A DNA stretch of 64,000 nt from a virus, in the IMG/VR virus record IMGVR_UViG_3300025141_013434, positions 1-64,000 of that record; one strand, given 5' to 3'. Positions 1 through 6,825 of the stretch are shown one piece after another. Below the pieces are notes generated by a model. It was given only the letters and a program-made list of their open reading frames with translations. It had not been told where the DNA came from and searched no databases. The first letter of the stretch is position 1; every line of letters begins with the position of its first letter. The translations under genes and the position numbers were made by a program.

Positions 1-27
1 ATAACAGTATCCACAATGGACCGACAT
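1..27 (-). CDS. Start of a small protein cut by the window edge
   Basis: Only the first nine codons are inside the window, reading MSVHCGYCY. A strong ribosome site (GGGAGGG) lies a few bases upstream of the ATG, which is why I accept it as a gene start. The Cys-x-x-Cys pair close to the N-terminus recalls small phage zinc-binding proteins, but with so few residues this is only a guess. Confidence 0.45.
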
Positions 28-101
28 TATTTCCCTCCCGAGAAATCGTTTTTTCTTGTGTCCATTTAGACGAATGAACACGATTTTTATTCAAAAAAAA
101 G

Positions 102-188
102 TTATTTTTTGCTGTTTTTTCGCCAAACGTCTATCATGACGGTTCCTATACAAATGCCCACCGCAATTGTAAAAATGTCATATATCAT
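102..188 (-). CDS. Small single-span membrane protein (28 aa)
   Basis: The ATG follows a good ribosome site (GGAG, seven bases upstream) inside the end of the preceding gene. The product is a hydrophobic helix of about 17 residues followed by a short basic tail ending in WRKNSKK, so one transmembrane span with a cytoplasmic positive end is likely. I recognise no family. Other tiny membrane proteins occur at 1676-1801, 10468-10708 and 36348-36485, so short membrane peptides are a recurrent feature of this phage. Confidence 0.55.
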   Translation of the reverse strand: MIYDIFTIAVGICIGTVMIDVWRKNSKK

Positions 189-360
189 CTTTCTTCTCCG
201 ATGCTAATTCAAGCCACTTGCTTCTTATCGTGGCAAATTCATCACCTATCTTAATCTTGTAACTAACTGCTTCATCTGTCACCATGGCTGACATGGCATA
301 GTCCCAGTCAACCGGATGAACTACCAATCCGAGCTTCTTGCAAAAACGAGACCCGATCAT
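178..360 (-). CDS. Hypothetical protein, SH3-like N-terminus
   Basis: From the first ATG the product has 60 residues. The open frame continues upstream to codon 408 and the added residues (KKELKFKTGDLVRVT) look like the genuine start of a small beta-rich protein of the GDLVRV type common in phages. No ATG, GTG or TTG exists in that extension; an ATC at 408-406 sits four bases after AAAGG. I therefore think the true protein is 76 residues and starts at ATC, overlapping the end of the preceding gene by 16 bases. The ATG at 360 has no ribosome site. Function unknown. Confidence 0.6.
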   Translation of the reverse strand: MIGSRFCKKLGLVVHPVDWDYAMSAMVTDEAVSYKIKIGDEFATIRSKWLELASEKKDDI

Positions 361-392
361 AGTAACCCTAACAAGGTCGCCCGTTTTGAATT

Positions 393-1064
393 TTAGCTCT
401 TTTTTGATTTTACCTTTCTCGCTTTCTTGAGATCAGATTCATATGCATAGACAGGGGTTCTCCCGACTGGTAGCACCTTGTATATTTTTGATCCCTTTGC
501 TGTGCGAGTGATAGGCTTCGCATGAACTTCCAGTATTACTACTGGCTTGTTCTCAAGTTCTGTACTTTCTTTGAAGGATAGGCCAATACCTTCTTCCATG
601 TTGAGACGACGCACCTTGTTAGATTTTCTGATGATGGCCATCTCGCCCACTAAGAACTGTGGCTCGCTTTCATATTCCGCTATGACTTTTTTAGCAAACT
701 TATTATTTATGAGCTTGCTGTAAGCATCCGCACTTATAGTAAACCCTTCGGGGTCGGCTAGAATGCGAGCGGCCATATCCCCATAATAGGGCGGGTTGGC
801 TTCATAGTATTTCATGAGCCTGATAACATTGATTCGACACTCTTCGTCGAACTGTTTCATCCATTTCTGTGCGTCCAGTAGCGAGGCTTCACTGTATTTT
901 TCCTGCAAGCTCTCCAGCCATTTAACTTGAGCGGCGGATAGTTTTCCTTTAACTATTACCTGCCCCCTAATAGATTCAAGGAAATCTCTGTGTTTGTCTG
1001 GCACATTCTGCCATTTCGACATCAGGCCGGTTGTCTTGTCAATTTTCTCTAGAAAATTTTCCAC
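393..1064 (-). CDS. Hypothetical phage protein (223 aa)
   Basis: The start is a GTG that overlaps the previous gene by 16 bases; the ribosome site is weak, and an internal ATG at codon 15 is an alternative. The N-terminal half is helical and includes the pattern FLESI...LSAAQVKWLESLQEKYS, which resembles a small helical domain found repeatedly in T4-type phage proteins. The C-terminal half is rich in beta-forming residues and ends in a lysine-rich tail. I cannot assign a function. Confidence 0.7.
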   Translation of the reverse strand: MENFLEKIDKTTGLMSKWQNVPDKHRDFLESIRGQVIVKGKLSAAQVKWLESLQEKYSEASLLDAQKWMKQFDEECRINVIRLMKYYEANPPYYGDMAARILADPEGFTISADAYSKLINNKFAKKVIAEYESEPQFLVGEMAIIRKSNKVRRLNMEEGIGLSFKESTELENKPVVILEVHAKPITRTAKGSKIYKVLPVGRTPVYAYESDLKKARKVKSKKS

Positions 1065-1276
1065 GGTAACAGGTTCCCATGCTTATCCATTAGTTTCAAT
1101 CTTGAGTCGATAGTGCTTAACACCTCGCCCCCAGTGTAGACGTGACATATAAAGTCGCCATCGTTAAATAGTGGCTTTCCAACATTCCTCAAAAAAATTC
1201 CCTGCCTAAATCCCACTTCGTCGCGACGAGGCGGAACATAGACAAGATCACCCGCTTTGAGTTGTCTTTTTTTCAT
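1049..1276 (-). CDS. Hypothetical small protein, SH3-like
   Basis: A 75-residue protein starting MKKRQLKAGDLVYVPPRRDE. The GDLVYV segment followed by alternating hydrophobic strands suggests a small SH3-like barrel, a common fold for short accessory proteins of large phages. The start lies inside the end of the upstream gene, so translation is probably coupled. Function unknown. Confidence 0.65.
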   Translation of the reverse strand: MKKRQLKAGDLVYVPPRRDEVGFRQGIFLRNVGKPLFNDGDFICHVYTGGEVLSTIDSRLKLMDKHGNLLPWKIF

Positions 1277-1424
1277 CCCTGAGTACCTTAATAATGGAAG
1301 ATTGTGTAATTATGGTTGTCGAGTGGTCTTCGCCCTCGACGAGAACATCTTGAGTTTTCGGGTAAAATCCTACAATCCTTCCCTTTCCACCTCTATACTC
1401 AACTACATCGCCTCTTTTATACAT
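1248..1424 (-). CDS. Small SH3-like protein (58 aa)
   Basis: This gene is too short for most callers. It begins MYKRGDVVEYRGGKGRIVGF and reads through to a TGA that overlaps the following gene by 29 bases. Glycine and valine spacing suggests a small beta barrel. The ATG follows the preceding stop codon by two bases, which fits translational coupling. Function unknown. Confidence 0.6.
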   Translation of the reverse strand: MYKRGDVVEYRGGKGRIVGFYPKTQDVLVEGEDHSTTIITQSSIIKVLRDEKKTTQSG

Positions 1425-1426
1425 AC

Positions 1427-1675
1427 TTAATATCCAACACCGTCGTAACCACAGAGACTATCAATCTGGTCGGCGTACCAGTCGGTCAGCCTCCATTTAT
1501 GAATTCCATCTTCGCCCACATTCCCTTCTACCTTGTCTTCACAAATAAGGGCGAGAATGTTAATAAAAGTTGAAGCATGATGAGGGTCTTCGAGCTGGCC
1601 TGTTTCGTATGCCGCTGCAATAGCAGTAACAATCGCTGCCTGATTCTTTTCCAAGTTGCCTATGCAAGAATACAT
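1427..1675 (-). CDS. Hypothetical protein (82 aa)
   Basis: A GGAGGA ribosome site precedes the ATG. The product is acidic, with an alanine-rich N-terminal helix and a C-terminal part containing several tryptophan, tyrosine and aspartate residues. There is no signal peptide or transmembrane span. I do not recognise it. Confidence 0.65.
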   Translation of the reverse strand: MYSCIGNLEKNQAAIVTAIAAAYETGQLEDPHHASTFINILALICEDKVEGNVGEDGIHKWRLTDWYADQIDSLCGYDGVGY

Positions 1676-1801
1676 TTATCTATTCCTCCTCATGTGTGCA
1701 ATTCCGACGCCTGCGACAAAAGCTACCGCAGACAAGATACACAGAGCTACAAACACGTCTCCCACTGCGGAGAGGTCTCTTACAATTTTTTCCAACAACA
1801 T
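1676..1801 (-). CDS. Small single-span membrane protein (41 aa)
   Basis: The reading frame begins MLLEKIVRDLSAVGDV and contains one hydrophobic stretch of about 20 residues ending in MRRNR. AAAGG lies about nine bases before the ATG, and the stop codon abuts the next gene. Topology by the positive-inside rule would place the C-terminus in the cytoplasm. Function unknown. Confidence 0.55.
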   Translation of the reverse strand: MLLEKIVRDLSAVGDVFVALCILSAVAFVAGVGIAHMRRNR

Positions 1802-2038
1802 TTGATTTTTGCCTTTTGTCTCACTTGAAAATTAGACGGAATAGAGAAGATTAAATTCAAAAAAAAATAAAAAAATGAAAAGCTCAATAATTTCGGACAC
1901 TTACGATAAGAGAAGTATAGTTCGCTCCGACCTCCAAGGCCTATTCTCCGCTTTCGCTGGTGGGCGCGAGTGCCTTCCCAGGAACCATCTTCTCTACACA
2001 TAAAATTTATAAGGTTCTTATGTAGTGTTTGCTGACTA
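1802..2038 (-). other. Short stretch without a convincing gene
   Basis: One minus-strand frame opens at about 2001 with MCREDGSWEGTRAHQRKRR, but it has no ribosome site and its second half is translated from an A/T-rich low-complexity tract, giving repeated phenylalanines. A second frame gives a tryptophan- and arginine-rich peptide without a start codon. I regard neither as supported. No tRNA cloverleaf was seen here. Confidence 0.3.
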
Positions 2039-2338
2039 TCAGTATTTAGTCATATGCCAGCCATCGGTATTCGGACATCTATAAATGCGATAGTGGCCCT
2101 TACTTACTTGTTCGGCGGCCTCTTCAGATCTATAAGCGTCTTTGAGATCACCGTTAGATTTCGTACACCCACATTTAAATGTGTCTGGTCCAAGGTGCCA
2201 CCAGTGGCACTCACTACATTGATAAGGTGCGAGGATCGTGCCCCATCGACGCCTTTGAAATTCAGCGTCTTCTAGTGCGTATCCTTCACTCCAGTATTCT
2301 TTTTTGGGTTTCCCCTTCTTGTTATAACACTTGCTAAT
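2039..2338 (-). CDS. Two-unit zinc-ribbon-like protein without a standard start codon
   Basis: The frame encodes about 99 residues with clear protein character. It contains CSECHWWHL near the middle and CPNTDGWHM near the end, each preceded by a helix (EYWSEGYALEDA and AYRSEEAAEQ), so it looks like two related Cys/His units, a type common in phages. There is no ATG, GTG or TTG in frame. The best start is ATT at 2338-2336, giving SKCYNKKGKPKK after the initiator; the ATT overlaps the TAG of a 15-codon leader frame (2381-2334) that has a strong GGAGG site. A frameshift fusing that leader to the main frame is the alternative. Function unknown, perhaps nucleic-acid binding. Confidence 0.55.
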   Translation of the reverse strand: MSKCYNKKGKPKKEYWSEGYALEDAEFQRRRWGTILAPYQCSECHWWHLGPDTFKCGCTKSNGDLKDAYRSEEAAEQVSKGHYRIYRCPNTDGWHMTKY

Positions 2339-2454
2339 CGTATATCAAAATATGCAATCTGCCAGGATGCTCTTCGTACATCTATCCTCCGTTTCTAGTT
2401 TGAGCTAATCAATACTGCAACCTCGCGTTTGCACAGTATCGACGTATTAAAAAA

Positions 2455-2526
2455 TTACCATGCGTCTTTGTGGCAATACTCGTCTGCTGGATTCTTTTCT
2501 TTTCTGGAAAGAGGAGTCTTACTTAT
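2455..2526 (-). CDS. Possible micro-protein with ATA start (23 aa)
   Basis: The frame reads SKTPLSRKEKNPADEYCHKDAW after an ATA that overlaps the stop of the preceding gene. The composition is that of a real hydrophilic peptide rather than random sequence, but it is very short and lacks a standard start. It is recorded because it matches the pattern of other genes here that appear to start at AUU, AUC or AUA. Confidence 0.25.
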   Translation of the reverse strand: MSKTPLSRKEKNPADEYCHKDAW

Positions 2527-2812
2527 TTTGCTCAACCCAGTCAGCAATCTTGTCACACAAAATAAGCCGGTCGTTTTCATCGTCCATACTAAGTGATTCA
2601 TTTTGTGATAAGACCTCCCAAATTTCTGCAAAAAGCTTATCACGAGATTCTTCTTGCTTCGCTCTTTCCTCTTCGATTCTAGAATCTGGAGTGAAGCCGG
2701 ATATTTCTCTACCGAGACAGACTTCGACCTTCGGATTGCAGTAGCTGTGTGCCACAGAGTGTAAGCTCCATCGCACACCGCCCGGTACCTTCTCTTCTTT
2801 CCAGTTTGACAC
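2519..2812 (-). CDS. Hypothetical protein (97 aa)
   Basis: A GTG start lies six bases after GGAGA and overlaps the previous TAG by one base. The product begins MSNWKEEKVPGGVRWSLHSV and its C-terminal half is a charged helical segment with many glutamates. No domain recognised. Confidence 0.65.
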   Translation of the reverse strand: MSNWKEEKVPGGVRWSLHSVAHSYCNPKVEVCLGREISGFTPDSRIEEERAKQEESRDKLFAEIWEVLSQNESLSMDDENDRLILCDKIADWVEQNK

Positions 2813-3015
2813 TAATCTTCTCCGATGTGGGAGGAGACATCATTCGCAACCATAGTGAGTGCATCGACGACATCGAAAGCATCATCGGGACTGATAGCTA
2901 TTTTGAACTTATCTCCTACCTCTATTGTCACGAACCCCATGTGTTCTGAGATTTCCACCAACAGGTGATCACCTGTCGAATCTGCAACATATACACTCTT
3001 TACGTTACTAAACAA
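2812..3015 (-). CDS. Hypothetical protein with TTG start (67 aa)
   Basis: A clear AAGGAG site lies six bases before a TTG, so this is accepted as the start. The short protein alternates hydrophobic strands and acidic residues (VGDKFKIAISPDDAFDVVDA) and has no signal peptide. Function unknown. Confidence 0.65.
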   Translation of the reverse strand: MFSNVKSVYVADSTGDHLLVEISEHMGFVTIEVGDKFKIAISPDDAFDVVDALTMVANDVSSHIGED

Positions 3016-3026
3016 CTTCTTCTCCT

Positions 3027-3536
3027 TTACCAGATGTATACCAGTGACGCGCCAGGGATAGGAAGAATGCCTCTCAACCCTAACTTCACCTTATTAACAT
3101 TATTTTCTGTGACAGATTCCGCTCCAAAGATTGCAGCAATGGGCAACTCTAAAGACAGCCCCACATTCGGTGCTACCTGAAACTCAAACCCAATTCCAGG
3201 GCCGATACCTATTAGTGTGCCTGTTTCTTCTTCTCCGAATTCCCGGTTTTCCCAACTGTGGATAACCCCTGCCCCAAGTGTAACGAAGGCTTTCCCTGTA
3301 CGGTTCATACTCAGCAAATACATGCCTTGAATGCCGCCAGACAAGAACCCGGAATCTTCAGCAACCACAGGGATTCCGGTTACCTTGATGCCTAACCTAG
3401 TATCCTCGTTGATATTCCTGTATGTTATACCGATGCCGTTGGTGATGCCTACACTCATGCCGACTGCATGTTCAGCACTTGCGAAGGTTGGAACCACCAT
3501 GATCGCGGCAAGTAAAATAATTTTGAGTGACCTCAT
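3027..3536 (-). CDS. Putative outer-membrane beta-barrel protein
   Basis: I choose the ATG at 3536 because AGGAG precedes it by six bases; the longer frame has no such site. The first 21 residues form a signal peptide ending in TFASA. The mature part of about 148 residues alternates hydrophobic and polar residues in strands, is rich in glycine, and ends in an aromatic residue (VYIW), as do outer-membrane barrels inserted by BamA. It resembles small OmpA/OmpW-like eight-stranded barrels only in general form. A phage gene for an envelope protein could alter receptors or block superinfection; this is inference. Confidence 0.65.
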   Translation of the reverse strand: MRSLKIILLAAIMVVPTFASAEHAVGMSVGITNGIGITYRNINEDTRLGIKVTGIPVVAEDSGFLSGGIQGMYLLSMNRTGKAFVTLGAGVIHSWENREFGEEETGTLIGIGPGIGFEFQVAPNVGLSLELPIAAIFGAESVTENNVNKVKLGLRGILPIPGASLVYIW

Positions 3537-3650
3537 TTTTTCTCCTAAAAAGTTTCTTTTTTGTCTCACGTATTTTGACGCCGGAAGCGCATATTCATTC
3601 AAAAAAAAGTGAAAAATCGTATTTCTTCAATAATTTCAAGTATTTATGTC

Positions 3651-3735
3651 TGGTAGGGATAGAGGGGATCGAACCCACACAACCAAAGTCGGGAGATTTT
3701 AAGTCTCCTGCGTCTACCTATTTCGCCATATCCCC
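3651..3735 (-). tRNA. tRNA-Leu (anticodon UAA)
   Basis: Read on the minus strand, the acceptor stem GGGGATA pairs with TATCCCT, followed by discriminator A and an encoded CCA. The anticodon stem GGAGA/TCTCC encloses loop CTTAAAA, giving anticodon UAA for codon UUA. The long variable arm expected of a class II leucine tRNA is present, and the T arm contains the usual TTCGA. Length is 85 bases including CCA. Confidence 0.9.
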
Positions 3736-3740
3736 ATAAC

Positions 3741-4325
3741 TCATTCATCTGGAAAGTTTAGCCTTGCAAACTCTCCGTGTAGTTCTTTTGCTTTCTTGTC
3801 ATATGCCCTGGCTGCATCTTCTTTTGTGGCGTAATACCCTAACTTTATGTGCCTCTTCCTTTTCGCAGGAGTGTTTGGGTCTGCGATGTATGCCTGAAAT
3901 GGCTTTTTTGGCAGCCAATAGTGGTAAGTGACTTCTCCCGTTTTCTTACTAACGTATTTTTGTTTCCATGGTTTCTTCACTTCATACACACCTTTATAGC
4001 CCGACTGACTATCAGAGCGCAACTTCTTATTCATACAATTTTGAGATCTCGTACACAGCCTCAAATTCTGCTTTCTGTTGTCTAGGGTATCGCCGTTAAT
4101 ATGATCAACGTCCATGCCTTTTGGGGCATCCATAATAACTCTGTGCATGAGCGTCGTCACATGGCTCCACGCCATGGCGTAATGGGTTGCGCCGGGGGGA
4201 CAGTGGGCATACCACTTAGATCTTGGGCCGAGAGCACTCATCACCTTTTCGTAGTCTTCATCGTCAATAAGGGCAACCTGATCAGAAAGTGTATCTTTAT
4301 TTTCCCATAGTTTAATTTTTTTCAT
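3741..4325 (-). CDS. HNH homing endonuclease with AP2 domain
   Basis: The N-terminal half has the HNH signature: a histidine in LMHRVIM (about residue 61), then VDHINGDTLDNRKQNLRL (about 73-90) with the catalytic His and the conserved Asn residues. A middle segment with SGYKGVY and a C-terminal part (IKLGYYATKEDAARAYDKKA) match the AP2 DNA-binding module. This combination defines free-standing phage homing endonucleases that nick or cut a target site and spread by recombination. It stands immediately downstream of nothing else in a shared operon and lies beside tRNA-Leu, a common landing place for such genes. Confidence 0.88.
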   Translation of the reverse strand: MKKIKLWENKDTLSDQVALIDDEDYEKVMSALGPRSKWYAHCPPGATHYAMAWSHVTTLMHRVIMDAPKGMDVDHINGDTLDNRKQNLRLCTRSQNCMNKKLRSDSQSGYKGVYEVKKPWKQKYVSKKTGEVTYHYWLPKKPFQAYIADPNTPAKRKRHIKLGYYATKEDAARAYDKKAKELHGEFARLNFPDE

Positions 4326-4590
4326 TCTGTTCCGCCATATCCCCGTCGCGAATCACTAAATCAACATCTATCTCGTCCGTGTCAAATTCAATCCAGACCC
4401 TTGCACCACAGCCCAGTGGCTTGTGGGGGCTATACACAACTTTACCTATAACAGCGCCATCTTTTTTGAGGATCGCCTCATGAGCATACTTGTTCTCCTT
4501 GTATGTCTTCACTGTCAAGACCGGATCATCTGTACCATTTTTGGTGTTGGCGCGTATTTTGTGCTGATTCACATGAATAATTTTTTTCAT
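4312..4590 (-). CDS. Conserved phage hypothetical protein (92 aa)
   Basis: The protein opens MKKIIHVNQHKIRANTKNG and contains PLGCGARVWIEFD. I recognise this pattern as a short family seen in many phages and mobile elements, with no known function. It is compact and without membrane segments. It overlaps the upstream gene by four bases, which implies coupled translation. Confidence 0.75.
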   Translation of the reverse strand: MKKIIHVNQHKIRANTKNGTDDPVLTVKTYKENKYAHEAILKKDGAVIGKVVYSPHKPLGCGARVWIEFDTDEIDVDLVIRDGDMAEQNEKN

Positions 4591-4838
4591 TTATTCTGCT
4601 TTGCTCGTTCTTTTTTCTCCAGGGCTTCGCGGACTTTCTCCAAGTCTCTTTGCAACATCCTCATCTCCGCTGTCAGCAAGCCAACTTCCTGTATCACCTT
4701 TGATTTGTTCTTTGCCTGGATCAATGCAATGTCGGCTGTCACAGCGTTTGACTCTACCGTCTTCTGCATGATCATAAACCCAACACCAACCAAAGCTAAC
4801 AGCAATCCGATTGCTATTCTATCTAGAAATTTCATCAT
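4587..4838 (-). CDS. Membrane-anchored coiled-coil protein, possible inner-membrane spanin
   Basis: Residues 8-24 form one transmembrane helix near the N-terminus, followed by about 55 charged residues with heptad spacing (LLTAEMRMLQRDLEKVREALEKKE). This N-in, periplasmic coiled-coil layout is that of i-spanins, which with an outer-membrane lipoprotein fuse the two membranes at lysis. The directly upstream gene, overlapping by 20 bases, encodes a small lipoprotein. The order is the reverse of lambda Rz/Rz1, and no lysin or holin is visible nearby, so the assignment is tentative. Confidence 0.5.
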   Translation of the reverse strand: MMKFLDRIAIGLLLALVGVGFMIMQKTVESNAVTADIALIQAKNKSKVIQEVGLLTAEMRMLQRDLEKVREALEKKERAKQNK

Positions 4839-5025
4839 CTTGTTCTACTCCAAAACATCCAATCTCGCACCAACAATAAGAGCGAGGGTCTCCAGGTTCC
4901 ATGCATTCATCAACGCAAGGACCATTATGTAAATCACTTTCAGGCTTCCAGCAGTACCAGCCTTGAGGCGTAACGTCTTCGGCACAGCCCAATAGCAGTG
5001 CCGCCACCAACATTGCAATTCTCAT
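4819..5025 (-). CDS. Small cysteine-rich lipoprotein
   Basis: The signal peptide MRIAMLVAALLLGC carries a lipobox with the lipidated Cys at residue 14. The mature part of about 54 residues has eight more cysteines, many tryptophans and acidic residues, so it is probably disulfide-bonded in the periplasm. It could be the outer-membrane partner of the coiled-coil protein encoded next. It also lies in a run of four lipoprotein genes (4819-5952). Confidence 0.65.
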   Translation of the reverse strand: MRIAMLVAALLLGCAEDVTPQGWYCWKPESDLHNGPCVDECMEPGDPRSYCWCEIGCFGVEQDDEISR

Positions 5026-5300
5026 TTGTACCTACATTCATCAACCGAATTGACTCCACGATAGGCTGAATAACCGAATATCAAATAAGATATCGCCAGT
5101 GTGAGCGCGACTCTTTTTTCTGCCCCAGTCTCTGCTCGATGGGCCATGACGCCCGTACCAATTGCACTGGCCACTGCGCCACCGGCATCTGTGATGGGTG
5201 CTGCATAGCTTCTGGTGCATGGAATCGAGTCTCTTGCGGCTACTGTTGTGAGGGAGCAGCCACTGAAAACTATGGCAAATGCTAAAATTACAACTTTCAA
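5022..5300 (-). CDS. Lipoprotein, paralogue 3 of a tandem family (TTG start)
   Basis: I place the start at a TTG at 5300, preceded by AAAGGAG, rather than at the upstream ATG, because the resulting signal peptide (MKVVILAFAIVFSGC) aligns residue for residue with those of the two upstream paralogues. The lipidated Cys is residue 15. The mature part keeps the family pattern C-S-L-x-T-V, then C-x4-APxxD, two hydrophobic segments and a terminal D/E-EC. The TTG overlaps the preceding TGA. Function unknown. Confidence 0.65.
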   Translation of the reverse strand: MKVVILAFAIVFSGCSLTTVAARDSIPCTRSYAAPITDAGGAVASAIGTGVMAHRAETGAEKRVALTLAISYLIFGYSAYRGVNSVDECRYK

Positions 5301-5623
5301 TGATATCTCCTTTGACATTCACCGATATGATATGTTCCATAAATACCTGAACCTCCTGCTATGACAACAGCACTATAAAAAGCGCCGTTCATCATCACAT
5401 GGCGAGTGGCTGCGAATGGGTCAAAACGCGATCCTTCTTCGATCTTGTTCTCGTGATTATAATGCAACCTCAAACCTAAAGCTGCGACCATCAGGGCGAA
5501 GTCAATCACCGGGGCTACTTCGCTTTCGGTACATTTTCTCTTGTGCGTCTTGTGTGTATTGACTGTTGCCAGCGAACAACCACACCCAAGTATAATTGCT
5601 AGTGTTAAAATTAATGTTTTCAT
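5297..5623 (-). CDS. Lipoprotein, paralogue 2 of a tandem family
   Basis: ATG at 5623 follows AAAGGAAA and overlaps the preceding stop as ATGA. The signal peptide MKTLILTLAIILGCGC has two candidate lipidated cysteines (14 and 16). After SLATVNTHKTHKRKC the protein has an APVIDF motif, two hydrophobic segments and ends near EC. Its first 80 coding bases are about 85 per cent identical to those of the next upstream gene, so the pair duplicated recently. Likely an envelope protein; role unknown. Confidence 0.7.
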   Translation of the reverse strand: MKTLILTLAIILGCGCSLATVNTHKTHKRKCTESEVAPVIDFALMVAALGLRLHYNHENKIEEGSRFDPFAATRHVMMNGAFYSAVVIAGGSGIYGTYHIGECQRRYH

Positions 5624-5952
5624 TTTCCTTTTCTCTCCCGGCATTCAGCAACTTCCCTGTATCCGTGAGTAGCTGAAAATCCGGAGACGATTGCCATGGC
5701 AGCTGCGCCGAGCGCGATGGGCATAATATCGCCGGATGTTGCTGACGGTGAACCATTCCCCCCGCCGCAACATCCGGCCATGGCCATTGGTAAAACTCCC
5801 AAAACAAAAAGAGGGGGTACTACCAACAATGTGTCGACAGCAGGCGCGACATAATGCGTCGTACACTTTCTCTTGTGTGTCTTGTATGTATTGACTGTTG
5901 CTAGGGAACAGCCACCCAGCATAATTGCTAGTGTTAAGATTAGTGTTTTCAT
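5620..5952 (-). CDS. Lipoprotein, paralogue 1 of a tandem family
   Basis: The lipobox LGGC places the lipidated Cys at residue 15. The mature protein begins SLATVNTYKTHKRKC, has APAVD, then two hydrophobic segments that could span a membrane, and a basic tail containing EVAEC. The proteins at 5297 and 5022 share this plan. Families with a leading Cys, an AP-x-x-D motif and two spans occur in host envelopes rather than in phage virions, so I infer capture from a bacterial genome. AAGAAG precedes the ATG. Confidence 0.7.
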   Translation of the reverse strand: MKTLILTLAIMLGGCSLATVNTYKTHKRKCTTHYVAPAVDTLLVVPPLFVLGVLPMAMAGCCGGGNGSPSATSGDIMPIALGAAAMAIVSGFSATHGYREVAECRERKGK

Positions 5953-6533
5953 TTCTTCTTTTCGACCTTTTTTAGTGCGTTGAATAAAACCTGCATGACG
6001 ACCGAACTTCTCTTGAAGCCCGAAGTCTTTGTGCCGGTCTGATATTTGTGAATGCCTACTGATTCATATGCATCATCCACTAGCTTTTTTACCTCCTCTA
6101 AAGAAGAAAATTGTTGTGCAATTTTGCTCCAATCTTCCTCTTTTATACCCAGTGATTCCTGGCCGCGGCGGATCTCTTCTATCCACTGCCTGCCACAGGA
6201 TGGGGCCTTCTCAAACCATCTCCAAAAAATTTCTGGATTTAGACAGTCCGGGCTGGCGTCATGGCATCGACGACACATTAGCACTAGATTATTAACTTCA
6301 TCAGATCCGCCGAGAGAGCGAGGCACAATATGACATCTTTGCAGAAATTTTGCCTTATTCCAGCGGCTGTACGGACTGCCGAGGCCGGAGCAGGCAGGGA
6401 TATGTTCATGGTAATCACACGCCCAACATGATGGCTCGCAAGATTCTTGTAATAAGATCTTGTGATGAGCGTCGACGTTATCAAGCCAATATTTTGCAAT
6501 CTTAGATTTTATAGGCATTTTTCGTTTTGCCAT
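5949..6533 (-). CDS. HNH endonuclease
   Basis: The core is CHIVPRSLGGSDEVNNLVLM with RRCH after it (about residues 67-91): the first His of HNH at 68, the Asn pair at 81-82 and the final His at 91. Paired cysteines (36/39 and 87/90) probably hold a structural zinc. The C-terminal 90 residues are helical and may bind DNA. It resembles phage HNH enzymes that act as homing or packaging-associated nucleases. A tRNA-Ile gene lies just upstream. No terminase is nearby, so a homing role is more likely. Confidence 0.85.
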   Translation of the reverse strand: MAKRKMPIKSKIAKYWLDNVDAHHKILLQESCEPSCWACDYHEHIPACSGLGSPYSRWNKAKFLQRCHIVPRSLGGSDEVNNLVLMCRRCHDASPDCLNPEIFWRWFEKAPSCGRQWIEEIRRGQESLGIKEEDWSKIAQQFSSLEEVKKLVDDAYESVGIHKYQTGTKTSGFKRSSVVMQVLFNALKKVEKKK

Positions 6534-6550
6534 TAAGATATCTCTTTCTT

Positions 6551-6627
6551 TGGTCCGCTACCAAGGAATTGAACCTTGCTCAAAGACGCTTATAAGACGC
6601 CTCCTGACTACCAGCCAGCCGTAGCGG
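6551..6627 (-). tRNA. tRNA-Ile (anticodon UAU)
   Basis: On the minus strand the acceptor CCGCTAC pairs with GTAGCGG, followed by ACCA, so CCA is encoded. The T arm is CAAGG-TTCAATT-CCTTG. The anticodon stem GGCGT/GCGTC includes G-U pairs and encloses CTTATAA, which gives anticodon UAU for codon AUA. AUA is normally read by a modified CAU anticodon in bacteria, so a UAU tRNA is notable. Length 77 bases. Confidence 0.85.
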
Positions 6628-6630
6628 TTA

Positions 6631-6825
6631 TTATTTTTTGCTTAGTATTTCACATTCGCTGGCTAGGACATAGAGTAGGTTCTTTTCTACTGGACTGTAT
6701 GCCAAATACTTATGTTCGATAATCGCGGGACTTCCAGATGCATGAACCGATATTACTATCATTGGATCGTGCCTGTGTGCCCACGGTTTAACTGATCTTA
6801 TTAAGTCTCCACAGTCCGCTATCAT
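6631..6825 (-). CDS. Hypothetical protein (64 aa)
   Basis: I start it at the ATG that overlaps the previous stop (ATGA) rather than at an upstream TTG. The product begins MIADCGDLIRSVKPWAHRHD and has a hydrophobic strand near MIVISVHASG. No family recognised. Confidence 0.55.
   Translation of the reverse strand: MIADCGDLIRSVKPWAHRHDPMIVISVHASGSPAIIEHKYLAYSPVEKNLLYVLASECEILSKK

Noticed and set aside
1780-2001. 73-residue frame beginning MCREDGSWEG
   Set aside because: No ribosome site, and the second half derives from an A/T homopolymer-rich tract. Kept only as an unassigned stretch.
3741-6533. Insertion sequence or transposon
   Set aside because: The two HNH proteins are homing-type endonucleases. 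No transposase, terminal inverted repeats or target duplications were seen.
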